Part shown: positions 52,999 through 63,091 of the stretch, piece by piece | How the letters are laid out: each line of letters begins with the position of its first letter | Numbering within the stretch: position 1 is the stretch's first letter | Assembly: GCF_014696065.1 (NCBI RefSeq) | Contig: NZ_JACJPL010000026.1 | Coordinates: forward strand, 744,001-808,000 | Reading direction: 5' to 3' | DNA length: 64,000 nucleotides | Origin: Leptolyngbya sp. FACHB-261 | GTDB taxonomy: Bacteria > Cyanobacteriota > Cyanobacteriia > FACHB-261 | Notes under the pieces: generated by a model | Seen by the model: the letters and a program-made list of their open reading frames with translations, nothing else | The model's database searches: none | What the model was told of the DNA's origin: nothing | Program-made: the position numbers and the translations under genes

Positions 52999-53807
52999 CA
53001 CCTCAATTGCTTCCCAGCTCAACTAGCCGCATCACCAAACTGACCTCTTTGAAAAAGATCATCCATCGAGCCCAACCTCTAGTTGGCGTCATTTTACTAT
53101 TCGTGGCTTGGTGGTGGATTGCCGTCTCGGGTTGGGTCAATCCAGTTTTGTTGCCGACGCCTCTAGCGACCTTTAGTACCCTGCTGCAAGAAACATTCGG
53201 CGGTACAATGCTGGTTGATTTCACCGCAACAGTGGTGCGCACCTTTGAGGCATTTGCACTAGCGGCAGTGATTGGTGTGCCTTTAGGCGTTGCTTTGGGC
53301 AGCTCCGAACCTGTTTATCGCAGTGTCGAGTTTTTGATTGACTTTTTTCGCTCCACACCTGCTAGCGCTCTCATTCCAATGTTCATCTTGTTTTTTGGGG
53401 TGAGCGATCTGAGCAAGGTGACGATTGCGGCTTTTAGTGCCTTGCTACTGATTCTCTTCAATAGTGCTTATGGGGTGATCAATGCTAAGCGCTCTCGAAT
53501 TTTAGCGGCCAAAGTGATGGGAGCTAATCAGTGGCGCGTTTTTAAAGATGTGTTGCTGTGGGAGAGCCTCCCGCAAACCTTTATTGGCTTACGCAGTGGC
53601 ATTAGTATTGCTTTGGTAATTGTGATTGTGGCCGAGATGTTTATTGGTACCGAACAGGGTTTGGGCAAACGGATCATCGATGCTCAGCAGGTGCTGAACG
53701 TGAAAGATATGTATGCTTCAATCCTGATTACTGGTCTTCTGGGTTATGTCTTGAATGTGTTTTTTCTGTTGATTGAAAAGCGATTTGTTCACTGGAGCGG
53801 CAAGTAG
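52995..53807 (+). CDS. ABC transporter permease (SsuC/TauC-like)
   Basis: 270 residues from ATG 52995 within the preceding stop (ATGA). About six helices; the EAA loop is AAKVMGANQWRVFKDVLLWESLPQ followed by the FIGLRSGISIALVIVIVAEMF pattern typical of BPD_transp_1 permeases in this importer class. Works as a homodimer with the ATPase encoded just upstream. Confidence 0.92.
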   Translation: MTPQLLPSSTSRITKLTSLKKIIHRAQPLVGVILLFVAWWWIAVSGWVNPVLLPTPLATFSTLLQETFGGTMLVDFTATVVRTFEAFALAAVIGVPLGVALGSSEPVYRSVEFLIDFFRSTPASALIPMFILFFGVSDLSKVTIAAFSALLLILFNSAYGVINAKRSRILAAKVMGANQWRVFKDVLLWESLPQTFIGLRSGISIALVIVIVAEMFIGTEQGLGKRIIDAQQVLNVKDMYASILITGLLGYVLNVFFLLIEKRFVHWSGK

Positions 53808-53819
53808 AGCAACAGACCT

Positions 53820-54227
53820 ATGAGATCGGAAGTGGTGCAATTTGCCGTCAATGGCACGCTAATGCGGGGATTAGAACTAAACGGCAATCTTCTAGCCGTT
53901 GGTGCAATCTTTACGCGTGAGACAACAACCGAACCGACCTATCGGCTCTGGTCAATTCAGAACCGTCATCCAGCAATGCTACGGGTAAGCAGGGGGGGTG
54001 CTGCAATTGCTGTAGAGATTTGGGCAGTACCAATGGCCGGTCTTGGCCAAATTTTGTTGCAGGAACCACCGGGGCTATGTATTGGCAAGATTCGTTTGTC
54101 TGACGGAGAGATGGTTCTCGGCGTTTTGGGAGAGCCAGTCCTCTGTCAAAACCAATTAGAAATTACCCACTGGGGCGGCTGGCGCAATTACATAGCCCAA
54201 GGGAGTGCCGTGCAAGCCTCAGTTTGA
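53820..54227 (+). CDS. Stand-alone allophanate hydrolase C-terminal-domain (AtzF C-domain-like) protein
   Basis: 135 residues. The whole protein resembles the C-terminal domain of allophanate hydrolases (AtzF/DUR1,2): start FAVNGTLMRGLELNGNLLAVG, then TYRLWSIQNRHPAMLRV, AVEIWAVPMAGLGQILLQEPPGLCIGK and LGVLGEP. In full enzymes this domain decarboxylates or relays the carboxycarbamate product. Here the amidase part is missing and the gene sits 12 bases after an importer operon. That suggests the importer carries a urea/amide/guanidine-like nitrogen compound (inference). Confidence 0.75.
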   Translation: MRSEVVQFAVNGTLMRGLELNGNLLAVGAIFTRETTTEPTYRLWSIQNRHPAMLRVSRGGAAIAVEIWAVPMAGLGQILLQEPPGLCIGKIRLSDGEMVLGVLGEPVLCQNQLEITHWGGWRNYIAQGSAVQASV

Positions 54228-54244
54228 ACGTACGTGTGGGGTAG

Positions 54245-54754
54245 CTATGATGCTTCTGAATCAGCTGGAGCAAATTCAAGCGCAACCCCATTCATGCAGT
54301 AGCGCTTGCCAGTTGGTGCAGGACCATCATCAAAGACGTGGCCCAAGTGCCCACCACAGCGATGGCAATGCACCTCGGTTCGGACCGCAAAAAATGAACG
54401 ATCAACTGAAGTCCCAATCGCCCCTTCAATGGGTGCGTAGAAGCTGGGCCAGCCTGTACGACTGTTGAACTTAGTTTCCGAAGTAAAGAGGGGCAGTTCA
54501 CAGGCGGCACAGACATAAGTGCCTGGCTCATAAATCTTGTCGAGCGGGCTTGTTCCTGCGCGTTCTGTACCATGTTTGCGCAGAACCTGAAATTGTGCTG
54601 GTGTTAGAGTTTTTTGCCACTCTGCATCTGTCTTGGTAATCTCGAAACTCTCATTCTTTGAGGTTGCCATACTGTCTGAATCCTTTAGTAAATAGGGCAG
54701 CGTCCAGGCTATACCAACAATGATACCAGTTCCCAAAAATATGCGTCTGTTCAT
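54245..54754 (-). CDS. msrB: Peptide-methionine (R)-S-oxide reductase, membrane-anchored or exported
   Basis: 169 residues. Repairs methionine-R-sulfoxide. Zinc ligands Cys82/Cys85 (VCAACELPLF) and Cys130/Cys133 (VHCHRCGGHLGH), RTGWPSFY and catalytic Cys153 in RYCMNGVALEF are all present. Unlike cytosolic MsrB it has an N-terminal MNRRIFLGTGIIVGIAWTLP segment: a signal anchor with twin-Arg character, placing it in the periplasm or thylakoid lumen. Convergent with the importer operon (17-base gap). Confidence 0.94.
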   Translation of the reverse strand: MNRRIFLGTGIIVGIAWTLPYLLKDSDSMATSKNESFEITKTDAEWQKTLTPAQFQVLRKHGTERAGTSPLDKIYEPGTYVCAACELPLFTSETKFNSRTGWPSFYAPIEGAIGTSVDRSFFAVRTEVHCHRCGGHLGHVFDDGPAPTGKRYCMNGVALEFAPADSEAS

Positions 54755-55043
54755 GCTTGCTTCGATGTGGAGACTGAGCTATCGGTTATTCAACGGTATC
54801 ACTAACAAGAAGATACCTCATCCAAGTTAGAGGGAGCTTGAGCCCAGATTAGAGCTTTCTCATAAAGCCTCTTGAACAGTTGCTAAAGCTAGTTCATATA
54901 GCTGGTGGGCTGCTGGCAATTAGCTGCATGGTTAGCTTACATATCTGAAATAGGCATAAATGCAAGCTTGATTAAGTGACAGTATCAAAACTATTCGAAG
55001 TTAATAAGCGTTTTCTAGGGTCATTATCTTGCTCACTTAAGCG

Positions 55044-55086
55044 AATGCCAGGTCAATCCCTGAGTAGGGTGACCTGGCATTCTTTT
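55044..55086. terminator. Long hairpin with nested stem, probable terminator
   Basis: AATGCCAGGTCA (55044-55055) pairs with TGACCTGGCATT (55070-55081), and the loop itself contains CCCT-GAGT-AGGG (55058-55069). CTTTTC follows on the plus strand. It lies 58 bases beyond the stop of the minus-strand MFS gene, so it may end that transcript despite the T-run being on the other strand. The rest of the 54755-55138 spacer holds no recognisable gene. Confidence 0.55.
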
Positions 55087-55138
55087 CGTATCCAACACAA
55101 AAAGCAGGAATGATTTTAACAACAGAAGAATACAAAGC

Positions 55139-56545
55139 TCACATTTCTTCTAACTCCATACCTTTGGTTTCTTTGATAAAGAAGAGAACGAAAAAGAGGG
55201 AGATGGCTGCCGCTGTTGTATATAGGCCATAGGCAGTACCCAGCCCAAAATATTGGAGAAGCGGGGGGAAGGTTGTCGACACCAGCCAATTTGCCATCCA
55301 CTGAACTGCAGCAGCAAGCGAAAGGGCAGCCGCTCGAAGTTTGTTATTAAACATTTCTCCTAACATGACCCAAACAATTGGTCCCCAGGAGAAACCAAAG
55401 CAGAAGACGTAGAGGTTAGCGGCAAGCAGAGCTGTAATGCCTGCTGCCCCACTGAGTGTTGGATTACCCGCCACATCTACTTGAGCGCTGCCAAACACAG
55501 AAGCTAGGGTGCCCAGCGTCACTGTCATGCCGATGGAACCCAAAATGAGCAAGGGTTTGCGCCCAAACTTATCCACAAAGGCAATCGCGATCAAGGTCGT
55601 CACAATATTGACAGCACCAGTGATAGCGGTGATTGTCAGGGAATTTGCCTCTGAGAAGCCAACGGCTCGCCATAGAACGCTGCTGTAGTAAAAGATCACG
55701 TTGATGCCAACGAATTGTTGAAACACAGATAGGCCTATACCGATCCAAACAATCCGCAACAAACCGCCCCTTCTGCTGAGTAGGTCAGAGAACGCGGGTT
55801 TGCGCTCACGCAGAACTGTCTGTCGGATTTGCTGGACTTTGGTTTCGACATCGCCTCCCTCAACTTGAGCCAGCACGGCGGCAGCTTCTGTCTCTCGGCC
55901 TTGCGCAACCAGATAGCGGGGAGATTCAGGAATCATTAAAGCGGCTACCCCATAGAGCACCGCTGGTGGGATCTCAGTCCAAAACATCCAGCGCCAAGCA
56001 GCTATGCCAAACCAAAATGGAGATTCAGCTGAACCGGCCAAGGTTGCAATCGCATAATCTGACATCAGGGCGAGGAAAATCCCGACCACGATCGCCAATT
56101 GCTGAAGCGAGCCCAACCTACCCCGCAGATGCGCGGGTGACACTTCTGCAATGTAAGCAGGCGCGATCACACTAGCAGCCCCCACCCCCAGCCCTCCTAG
56201 TAAGCGCCAAAAAATGAAATCCGTGGTGCCAAAGGCAATACCAGACCCAATGGCACTGAGGGTAAACAGCACTGAAGCAACCACCATAGCTTTGACTCGC
56301 CCATAGCGATCGGCAATTTGGCCAGCAAAAAAGGCTCCGATTGCGGACCCAACCAGGGCACCAGACACAGCAAAACCCGTTTGAAGACTGGTGGCGTTGA
56401 ATGCTCTTTGTAGGGCCGCTACTGCGCCGTTGATCACAGCAGTATCAAAACCAAACAAGAAGCCACCGAGTGCTGCCGCACCCGTAATGAAAATGAGGTG
56501 AGAAGTTGCTGGCTTCTTTCTGATCGCTCGTTTTTTCGAGAGCAT
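55139..56545 (-). CDS. Sugar-porter family MFS transporter
   Basis: 468 residues from ATG 56545 (MLSKKRAIRK; frame extension to 56626 rejected). Twelve helices with sugar-porter signatures: GGFLFGFDTAVINGA, ADRYGRVKAM, RGRLGSLQQLAIVVG, PESPRYLV, QQFVGINVIFYYS, DKFGRKPLL and WVMLGEMFNN. Similar to GLUT/XylE/GlcP proton-sugar symporters. Likely glucose or fructose uptake, substrate unproven. Stand-alone, with an operator-like dyad upstream. Confidence 0.93.
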   Translation of the reverse strand: MLSKKRAIRKKPATSHLIFITGAAALGGFLFGFDTAVINGAVAALQRAFNATSLQTGFAVSGALVGSAIGAFFAGQIADRYGRVKAMVVASVLFTLSAIGSGIAFGTTDFIFWRLLGGLGVGAASVIAPAYIAEVSPAHLRGRLGSLQQLAIVVGIFLALMSDYAIATLAGSAESPFWFGIAAWRWMFWTEIPPAVLYGVAALMIPESPRYLVAQGRETEAAAVLAQVEGGDVETKVQQIRQTVLRERKPAFSDLLSRRGGLLRIVWIGIGLSVFQQFVGINVIFYYSSVLWRAVGFSEANSLTITAITGAVNIVTTLIAIAFVDKFGRKPLLILGSIGMTVTLGTLASVFGSAQVDVAGNPTLSGAAGITALLAANLYVFCFGFSWGPIVWVMLGEMFNNKLRAAALSLAAAVQWMANWLVSTTFPPLLQYFGLGTAYGLYTTAAAISLFFVLFFIKETKGMELEEM

Positions 56546-56975
56546 GCTTTTATTCCTTAAATAGCTTGACAATTGGGTTGACTTATCAACCCAAAACTTG
56601 CCGCCAACTCGCTGTGTGAAATGCAAAAGGTTTGGTCAGCACAATATAGAATTGTGCTGGCCTACAGAACTACAGATCGCAGGCAAAAGATAAATTGGTA
56701 GCAATTTCTACAATTCTACAACTAACTACTTTGCGTAATTGTGTTTAGTTGTAAACTAATCCGCCCACAGGATTGTAACTACTGGCTGCTTCTCGATCAC
56801 GCCCAGGCAGGACTAATCCAACAACAACTGCTGCTGTGAGTTAACAGGCTTGCAAATTTTTAACTAAAAAGCAGATGAACTTACTGCTGTCCTATGGTGC
56901 TGCAAGCTTCAGGTCGATACGTTGGTCAGTTCACTGCTCCTGCGTTTTATGCTGTTTCTGTCTGTCGAAGGTTAA
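56546..56975. promoter_or_regulatory. Upstream region of the MFS gene with inverted repeat
   Basis: 430 bases between the MFS start and the end of the phosphatase gene. TACAACTAA (56717-56725) is mirrored by TTAGTTGTA (56745-56753), spacer 19 bases; the right arm is also within a small palindrome GTTTA-GTTG-TAAAC. Located about 170-210 bases before the MFS start codon, this could be an operator for a sugar-responsive repressor. No plausible ORF is present. Confidence 0.35.
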
Positions 56976-58151
56976 TTAAGCCTCTAGACAGATTTGAACC
57001 AGCGATAAATCGTCCTCTAACTGCGAACTACCTTGAAAGGTGTAAGCTTGCTGAAGCATTCGATCCAAAACTTGAGCTGGTTCTTCCTGGGTATCACTAA
57101 TCGTTAAAGCCTGAATAAACGCCTCCATTCCCCACGCCTGGTCTTCAGAATTCATTAGTTCGTATACACCATCACTAAACAAGTAGAGGCGTCCTACTTC
57201 GGGCAGAACTTGAGTTGCACTAACATAGGAAAACTTTGACTTTAAGCCCACAGGTATTGCTGGTACACGCAGGCGTACGGGCTTTTGTCCTTCTGCTAAG
57301 AGAACAGCAGGCGGGTGCCCAGCACTAGCATAGGTCAAACGCTTCAACTTCCGGTCGATCACGCCGTACCACAGAGTGAACCACAAGCCATCGTTATCAG
57401 CCATCGGAAAAGCTTCGTTAAGCGCCACCAAAACTCGGTCCGGTTTGTAGAAATCCACTGGTAGAGAGCGGGAGCGCAACAAATTAATCACCGATACGGA
57501 GAGTAGCGCTGCCCCAACGCCGTGCCCCGATACATCTAGCAAATACACAGCAAGATGGTCTGGGTCCAGCCAGTGATAGTTAAAGCAGTCGCCCCCTAAC
57601 TGAGCTGAGGGAATGAAGCGCCAGCGGATCTGTAAGGACAAGCCTGAGTCTGTAGACGACTGTAGTGGGGCAGGTAGCAACGAATGCACATACTCTGCTG
57701 CCCGAGCCAGTTCTGTCTCCAAGTGCTGCTTCTGAGTCTGAAGCTCCTGGCTCAAGTAATGAAGCCGTAGACCCGCTCGTACTCGGGCCTGTAATTCCTC
57801 TGGGTCCACGGGCTTGGCAAGAAATTCGTCCGCTCCCATATCCAGTCCCCGGATCAAGTCACCCTTGCCGCTCCGGGCCGTGAGCAGAATGAAAAAGGGC
57901 ATACCCAAACTGGCATCTGCCTTGACCCGACGGCAAAGCTCCAACCCATCCATGCCGGGCATCATCCAATCACAAATAATCAGTTCAGGCGGTTGGGCTT
58001 GAGCTTGGGCAAGACCCTGTTCTCCGTCCCCAGCTACACTGACCAGGTAGCCCTGTTGGGCCAGAACATTGTTCAGAATCTCGCACAGAATTGGATCGTC
58101 ATCAATGACGAGAATTTTAGGTTTGGACCTAGGTATTTGCCTTAAGTTCAC
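56976..58151 (-). CDS. Response regulator with PP2C-type (RsbU/SpoIIE) phosphatase output
   Basis: 391 residues. Receiver domain about 10-130 (ILVIDDDPILCEIL; phospho-acceptor Asp61 in CDWMMPGMDG; Lys in LAKPVDPEEL). A helical linker (about 135-175) follows, then a SpoIIE/RsbU-type Ser/Thr phosphatase domain with SAQLGGDCFNYHWLD, VYLLDVSGHGVGAALLS, YASAGHPPAVLL and LYLFSDGVYELMN; the metal-binding Asp/Gly residues are kept. Such proteins usually dephosphorylate an anti-sigma-factor antagonist. It follows the large hybrid kinase by 20 bases, so the kinase/Hpt relay probably feeds this receiver. Confidence 0.93.
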   Translation of the reverse strand: MNLRQIPRSKPKILVIDDDPILCEILNNVLAQQGYLVSVAGDGEQGLAQAQAQPPELIICDWMMPGMDGLELCRRVKADASLGMPFFILLTARSGKGDLIRGLDMGADEFLAKPVDPEELQARVRAGLRLHYLSQELQTQKQHLETELARAAEYVHSLLPAPLQSSTDSGLSLQIRWRFIPSAQLGGDCFNYHWLDPDHLAVYLLDVSGHGVGAALLSVSVINLLRSRSLPVDFYKPDRVLVALNEAFPMADNDGLWFTLWYGVIDRKLKRLTYASAGHPPAVLLAEGQKPVRLRVPAIPVGLKSKFSYVSATQVLPEVGRLYLFSDGVYELMNSEDQAWGMEAFIQALTISDTQEEPAQVLDRMLQQAYTFQGSSQLEDDLSLVQICLEA

Positions 58152-58171
58152 AGGTGGTCATCTCCCTATCC

Positions 58172-61100
58172 CTAGCTCTGTTGGGATTCAAGTTGCAGCA
58201 CGAGTTTGACTCTCTCATACTCAGCTTCTAGCTGTGATACTAATACAGATAGTCCGACCGTTTTGCCAGATCGACCAGCATCTTCTAGGTGCTGACAAAT
58301 TTTCACTAACCCCATGGCATAAAAATTGCCACTTGTGGATTTAAAGGCATGGGCCGAATTTTCTAAAGCAACAGCATCCTGGTTAGCAATTGCTATGCCA
58401 ATCTCTTTTAGCAAAGCGGGAGCCCGATTCAAATAACTCCTGATAATGCCCGCCATCGCATCTGGACCGCCTGCTTCCAGCATTCCCTTCAATCGTTGCA
58501 GCGACTGGTGGTCGATCGCTTCTACTGAGGTCAGTGTCGGGGGTAGGGTTGGGGATGGTGCTAGGGCCAGTGCTTGAGACATTGCTTGAGACATTGCCGA
58601 GTCCTGCAACTGAGTCTTCTGGTCGAGCAGGCTTTCAAGATAAGGTTGTCTGCCTGGAGTGTCAGACCCTCGCACTCTGCTTAAGGCTTGGGTGAGTTCC
58701 TCAATGCGAACAGGCTTGCTGAGATAATCATCCATGCCTGCGGCTCGGCACTTTACTTGTGCGTCTCGGGTGGCATTGGCGGTCAAAGCGATAATCCAGG
58801 GTCGCTCACTGGGTTGCCAGTCTTGCAAGATACGATGGGTAGCTTCCAGACCATCCATCTCAGGCATTTGTACGTCCATCAGCACAACATCATAGGGCTG
58901 GCGGTGCAAGGCTTGAAGCACCTCCAAGCCGTTGCCTGCGATATCCACGCGGTAGCCCAACTGCTGCAAGAGAAGCCGAACCATTTTCTGATTAACGGCA
59001 TGGTCTTCGGCTAGCAGAATTCTCCAGGGAAGCTTGCAGGCTAGATCAGGGTCGATGGGTGTTCTCAAGGCCCGCGAGTTTACTGGCGCTGAAAGCTGGT
59101 TCGTAGGCTCAGGGTTCAGCTGGGCCAGCATGCTGAAATAAAAAGTGGAGCCACGACCGACCTCACTCTCGACCCAAATTTGGCCTCCCATCATTTCGGT
59201 CAGCCGTTTGCTGATCGCTAGTCCCAAACCGGTGCCTCCATATTGACGGCTAGTTGAAGAGTCGACCTGCCTAAAAGGTTGGAATAGCTGATTCAAACGG
59301 TCTAGCGGAATGCCAATGCCGGTATCACTAATCGCAAAGCGAAGCTCACATCCTGATACTCCTGGTACATAGTTACCGGAACCCTCCGCCTCAAAGCGGT
59401 TAGCTTTAACGGAGACAACCACTTCCCCAGCGGGAGTGAACTTAACAGCATTGCTGAGCAGATTAACCAGAACCTGACGCACCCGGGTGACATCTCCCAC
59501 AATCAGGTTCGGGAGATTGGGCTCTATGCGATAGGAGAGCTTCAAGTTTTTCTGAGCGGCTTGAGATGCTAGTAAATCTAGGGATTCCTCAAGGCAGCTC
59601 TGGAGATTGAAGGGCTGGTTCTCTAGCTCTAGCTTGCCAGACTCGATTTTGGAGAAGTCTAGAATGTCGTTGATGACCGCTAGTAAAGCATCACCACTGC
59701 TACTAATCGTCTCAACAAAATCCCGCTGCTTAGCATCGAGTGTAGTGCCTAAGAGTAAACTGGTCATGCCAATGACCGCATTCATCGGTGTGCGAATTTC
59801 GTGGCTCATCATCGCCAGAAACTCACTCTTCGCCTGATTCGCTGCTTCTGCTGCCTGACGCGCTTGCTCCAAGGCTAGATTCTGCTCAGTTAACAATTGC
59901 CTCTGTGTCTTCTCTTGCTCTAGCAATCGAGCTTGGCTGAGGGCAATACCAACCTGGGCTGCGACAGCTTCCATTAGCTCAATTTCTGCTTCGGTCCACT
60001 GACGGGAATTGTCGTATTGATGCACACAGATTAGGCCATTAGGCTGCCCCTGCGAAGAAGTTCGCACAGTCAATATTGATTTCAAATCGAGTGACTTGCC
60101 TAAATGAGCTGCTGAGACCAGTAGGGGATGTTGATTCGTTAAAGACACAATTGCTTGGTCCTGAGCCAGCAATTGCTCAGCGTAAGGGTTACCTTGAACA
60201 AAAATTTCAAGATTGGACACTAAAGTACAGTCAGGCTCACAGTATTCTGCGACCAAGAGTAAGTGAGCTTCAGCCTCAGCAATATAGGTGTAAATTTGAC
60301 AACAGTTGACGCACAACGCTTGACCCAATTGAGTGACAGTGGTGTGAAAAATCTGCTGAGCATCCAAGCTACCGCGAATCTCTTCAGTAATCTGTTTCAG
60401 TAATAATGCTCGCTGTAGTTGCTGCTGTAAGGCAGCTTCACTCTCTCGTAAGGCTCTCTCTGCTCGCTTACGGTCGGTTAGTTCAACTTGCGTTTGTCGA
60501 TAAAGCTCTGACTGCTGAACTGCAATTCCCACCTGAGTGGCTAACCGCTGTAGTAAATCAATTTCTAACTGCTGCCACTGCCTAGGTTCTGAACAATGAT
60601 GAACTAACAACAGTCCCCAAAGAAGCTCACCATGAATAATGGGAACAACCAGATTTGCTCTAATCTGAAACTGCTCCAGCAGAGAAACATAACAGGGATC
60701 TAGATCGGCAGTATAAAGATCTTCTATGACCTGGATGCGGCCTTGGTGATAAGTCTGGGCCTGCTCCGCTTTAAAGCAAGGATCTTTAACAGTTGTTCCC
60801 AGGACAGCCCGCCAGGGAGCAATAACTGATTCCACCGTCATTATTCCATCCCAGTTAGGCTCAAAGCGATAAATCAATACTCGGTCAGCCTGAAGAAATT
60901 GGCGGACCTCATTGACAGTAACGTTGAGAATCTCATCGAGGTCCAAAGATTGGCGAATGCGTTGGGCAATTGCTCCTACTAGGCGTTCCTGCTCAGCTTG
61001 CCAAGAGAGCGCTTCCTCAGCCCGCTGCCGTTCTGCTAGCTCCACCTGTGCTTTTTCAAAGGTGTTTGCCTGCTGAATCGCAATTGCCAATTGATCAGCG

Positions 61101-62716
61101 ACTGCACAGGCTAATTCAACTTCCCAATCTTGCCAAGCAGAAGGTTGCTTTGTCCTGGTTAAACCGAGGGTTCCCCAGAGCTTTTGGGATGGGCTCGCTG
61201 AGGTTGCGGAGTCAAAATACAAGGGAATCAATAACCAGGCACCGGGAAATGATTGAGCCAATTCTCGATTGATTTCATCGTCGATGGCCTGTGAATTGTC
61301 GACCCGAATGATCTCCAGCCGCTTGAGTTTTGCCGCAATCTTATTGCCCTGATCAGGGATTTCTAGACCCAAAGCATCAGGGGAATTCACATCTCGGTGG
61401 TAATCTGCGACGTTACGCCAAATCTGCTGCTCTAGCAAATATTGGGCGATATGGGACCGCTCAGCCTGAAGAAGGTTACAAATCTCAGAAACGGCTGTCG
61501 AGAAAACGATGCTTAAGTCCAAAGAATTGCGAATTGTTTGAATGACCCGGTTGAGCGCTTGTTCTCGAAGCGTCCGGTTTTGTAGAGCCGCTTCTGCTTG
61601 TTTGTGAGCAGTGATATTAACGCTAGTTCCAATTAGTTGATAGATGTGGGAGTCGATATTGCGTAATGGCGTTAAGGTCGTCAACCACCAAGTCTCTTGC
61701 CCCTGAAATGGCAAGCACTCTTCGTAGGTGACGGAGGTGCCAGATTGCACACATTCCAAGTAGCGTTGACGGACTGCGGCGGCAGCAGCCGGTGGCAAAA
61801 CCTGCTCAGGAGTTTTGCCTCGAAGAACATCCGAGTGGATGCCAGTAATCTGTTCGTGAGCTGGATTCAAACCGACATAGCAAAATTCTCCGTCCTCCAA
61901 AACATCTACTACAAAGATTGACTCGCCGATGTTCTCATAGATGCTGCGCAAGAACTGCTCGCTTTCCCTTCGTGCCTTTTCTGTATGTTTTTGCTCTGTG
62001 ATGTCGACATTTACACTGGTCACTATCCAGCAGTTGTCTACTGGATCCTTTTGAGAGATAGAAGATCGCAGGATCCAGCGCAGAGAGCCATCCTTGTGGC
62101 GAAAGCGAAATTCTGAAGTACAACTACGTTCAGGAAAAGTATCGGCAAAGGAAGACTGAATAATCTTCTCCAAATCGTCAGGCAATACTCTAGAGAACCA
62201 TAGGTTTTTGACGGCTGTGAGTTCCGCTTCTGAATAGCCGAAGACTAGCTCAACGCCAGAAGAGAAGTAGATTCCCTCCCAATCTCTATTGGCCGTGATA
62301 CGCACCCTGGTAATAGCAGCCCTCGCTCTATCAAGGATAGTATGAAGTAGGGCTTCATTTGGCTGGCCAGGTTCTTTTGTACATTTGCGCTGAGTAATGT
62401 CTCGAAGGTTAATGCTTAAACCCTCTGGGCAGGGGTCGATATTGATTTCTAGCCAGAGATTTAAGGGCTCATGTAAAATTTCAAACTGGGCTCCTACCTG
62501 TTCAGCCATTGCACGGCGATATTCTTGTTCGATCTGGGTGCCAATGGACCAGGGCCACAACTCCCAGCAAGTTTTGCCAATCATTGCCTCAGGCGAAAGG
62601 TGATTAAGCTGAGCCATCTCCCGGTTAACCTGGGTGATCCGCCACTCGTGGTCAAGCGTCACTAACGCATCACCAGGATTTGCGGCGCCGAACTGCACAG
62701 AGGTAGCAGAGTTCAT
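58172..62716 (-). CDS. Hybrid histidine kinase: PAS x3, GAF x3 (one cyanobacteriochrome-like), HisKA, HATPase, REC, Hpt
   Basis: 1514 residues, no membrane segment. PAS/PAC modules about 10-115, 125-245 and 255-375; GAF domains about 390-555, 575-745 and 775-935; HisKA with His972 ([15 protein letters not shown]); HATPase ([30 protein letters not shown]); REC about 1232-1350 (Asp1281 in [16 protein letters not shown]); Hpt about 1400-1505 with His1456 ([12 protein letters not shown]). All phosphorelay residues are present, so it can pass phosphate out to the REC-PP2C protein encoded 20 bases downstream. GAF2 holds a DPCF motif (Cys647) and Cys675, spaced 28 residues, the pattern of DXCF cyanobacteriochromes. 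Confidence 0.93.
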   Translation of the reverse strand: MNSATSVQFGAANPGDALVTLDHEWRITQVNREMAQLNHLSPEAMIGKTCWELWPWSIGTQIEQEYRRAMAEQVGAQFEILHEPLNLWLEINIDPCPEGLSINLRDITQRKCTKEPGQPNEALLHTILDRARAAITRVRITANRDWEGIYFSSGVELVFGYSEAELTAVKNLWFSRVLPDDLEKIIQSSFADTFPERSCTSEFRFRHKDGSLRWILRSSISQKDPVDNCWIVTSVNVDITEQKHTEKARRESEQFLRSIYENIGESIFVVDVLEDGEFCYVGLNPAHEQITGIHSDVLRGKTPEQVLPPAAAAAVRQRYLECVQSGTSVTYEECLPFQGQETWWLTTLTPLRNIDSHIYQLIGTSVNITAHKQAEAALQNRTLREQALNRVIQTIRNSLDLSIVFSTAVSEICNLLQAERSHIAQYLLEQQIWRNVADYHRDVNSPDALGLEIPDQGNKIAAKLKRLEIIRVDNSQAIDDEINRELAQSFPGAWLLIPLYFDSATSASPSQKLWGTLGLTRTKQPSAWQDWEVELACAVADQLAIAIQQANTFEKAQVELAERQRAEEALSWQAEQERLVGAIAQRIRQSLDLDEILNVTVNEVRQFLQADRVLIYRFEPNWDGIMTVESVIAPWRAVLGTTVKDPCFKAEQAQTYHQGRIQVIEDLYTADLDPCYVSLLEQFQIRANLVVPIIHGELLWGLLLVHHCSEPRQWQQLEIDLLQRLATQVGIAVQQSELYRQTQVELTDRKRAERALRESEAALQQQLQRALLLKQITEEIRGSLDAQQIFHTTVTQLGQALCVNCCQIYTYIAEAEAHLLLVAEYCEPDCTLVSNLEIFVQGNPYAEQLLAQDQAIVSLTNQHPLLVSAAHLGKSLDLKSILTVRTSSQGQPNGLICVHQYDNSRQWTEAEIELMEAVAAQVGIALSQARLLEQEKTQRQLLTEQNLALEQARQAAEAANQAKSEFLAMMSHEIRTPMNAVIGMTSLLLGTTLDAKQRDFVETISSSGDALLAVINDILDFSKIESGKLELENQPFNLQSCLEESLDLLASQAAQKNLKLSYRIEPNLPNLIVGDVTRVRQVLVNLLSNAVKFTPAGEVVVSVKANRFEAEGSGNYVPGVSGCELRFAISDTGIGIPLDRLNQLFQPFRQVDSSTSRQYGGTGLGLAISKRLTEMMGGQIWVESEVGRGSTFYFSMLAQLNPEPTNQLSAPVNSRALRTPIDPDLACKLPWRILLAEDHAVNQKMVRLLLQQLGYRVDIAGNGLEVLQALHRQPYDVVLMDVQMPEMDGLEATHRILQDWQPSERPWIIALTANATRDAQVKCRAAGMDDYLSKPVRIEELTQALSRVRGSDTPGRQPYLESLLDQKTQLQDSAMSQAMSQALALAPSPTLPPTLTSVEAIDHQSLQRLKGMLEAGGPDAMAGIIRSYLNRAPALLKEIGIAIANQDAVALENSAHAFKSTSGNFYAMGLVKICQHLEDAGRSGKTVGLSVLVSQLEAEYERVKLVLQLESQQS

Positions 62717-63091
62717 CTTTTGTAATGTTTCGAGCTCAAGTAGTTAAATTTGTACCTAAGGCTCCGAGAGCCGGTAAGCCCTTCTCCAATACTTATACTT
62801 ACTTGAGATTTTAGAAGAAGCAGGGCAACAAGATGATAAGTATTGAGTCAAGACGCCGGGTTGGTGGACAGGAACAAATGGGGTGAAAGCAAACCCTGTT
62901 GGTCAGGTGTTTTCTAGAGCAAAGGTGAGCAGCTAAATCTTCTGCTATCTTCAATGCTTCCCGTACAAAACGCTTCCCGTACAAAGCCTGGAAGATAAAG
63001 CTTTAAAGATTTTCGCTGTTACTAAAGGAATTATTTTAAAATTGTTGGCTGACGGTTTTAGAATTTATTTAAAATTTAATGGCTTTGCTAA
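62717..63091. other. Spacer between two kinase genes with a 16-base tandem duplication
   Basis: 375 AT-rich bases. GCTTCCCGTACAAA occurs at 62956-62969 and again at 62972-62985 (period 16). The promoter of the hybrid kinase (minus) should lie near 62720-62900. No ORF or terminator was identified. Confidence 0.45.
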
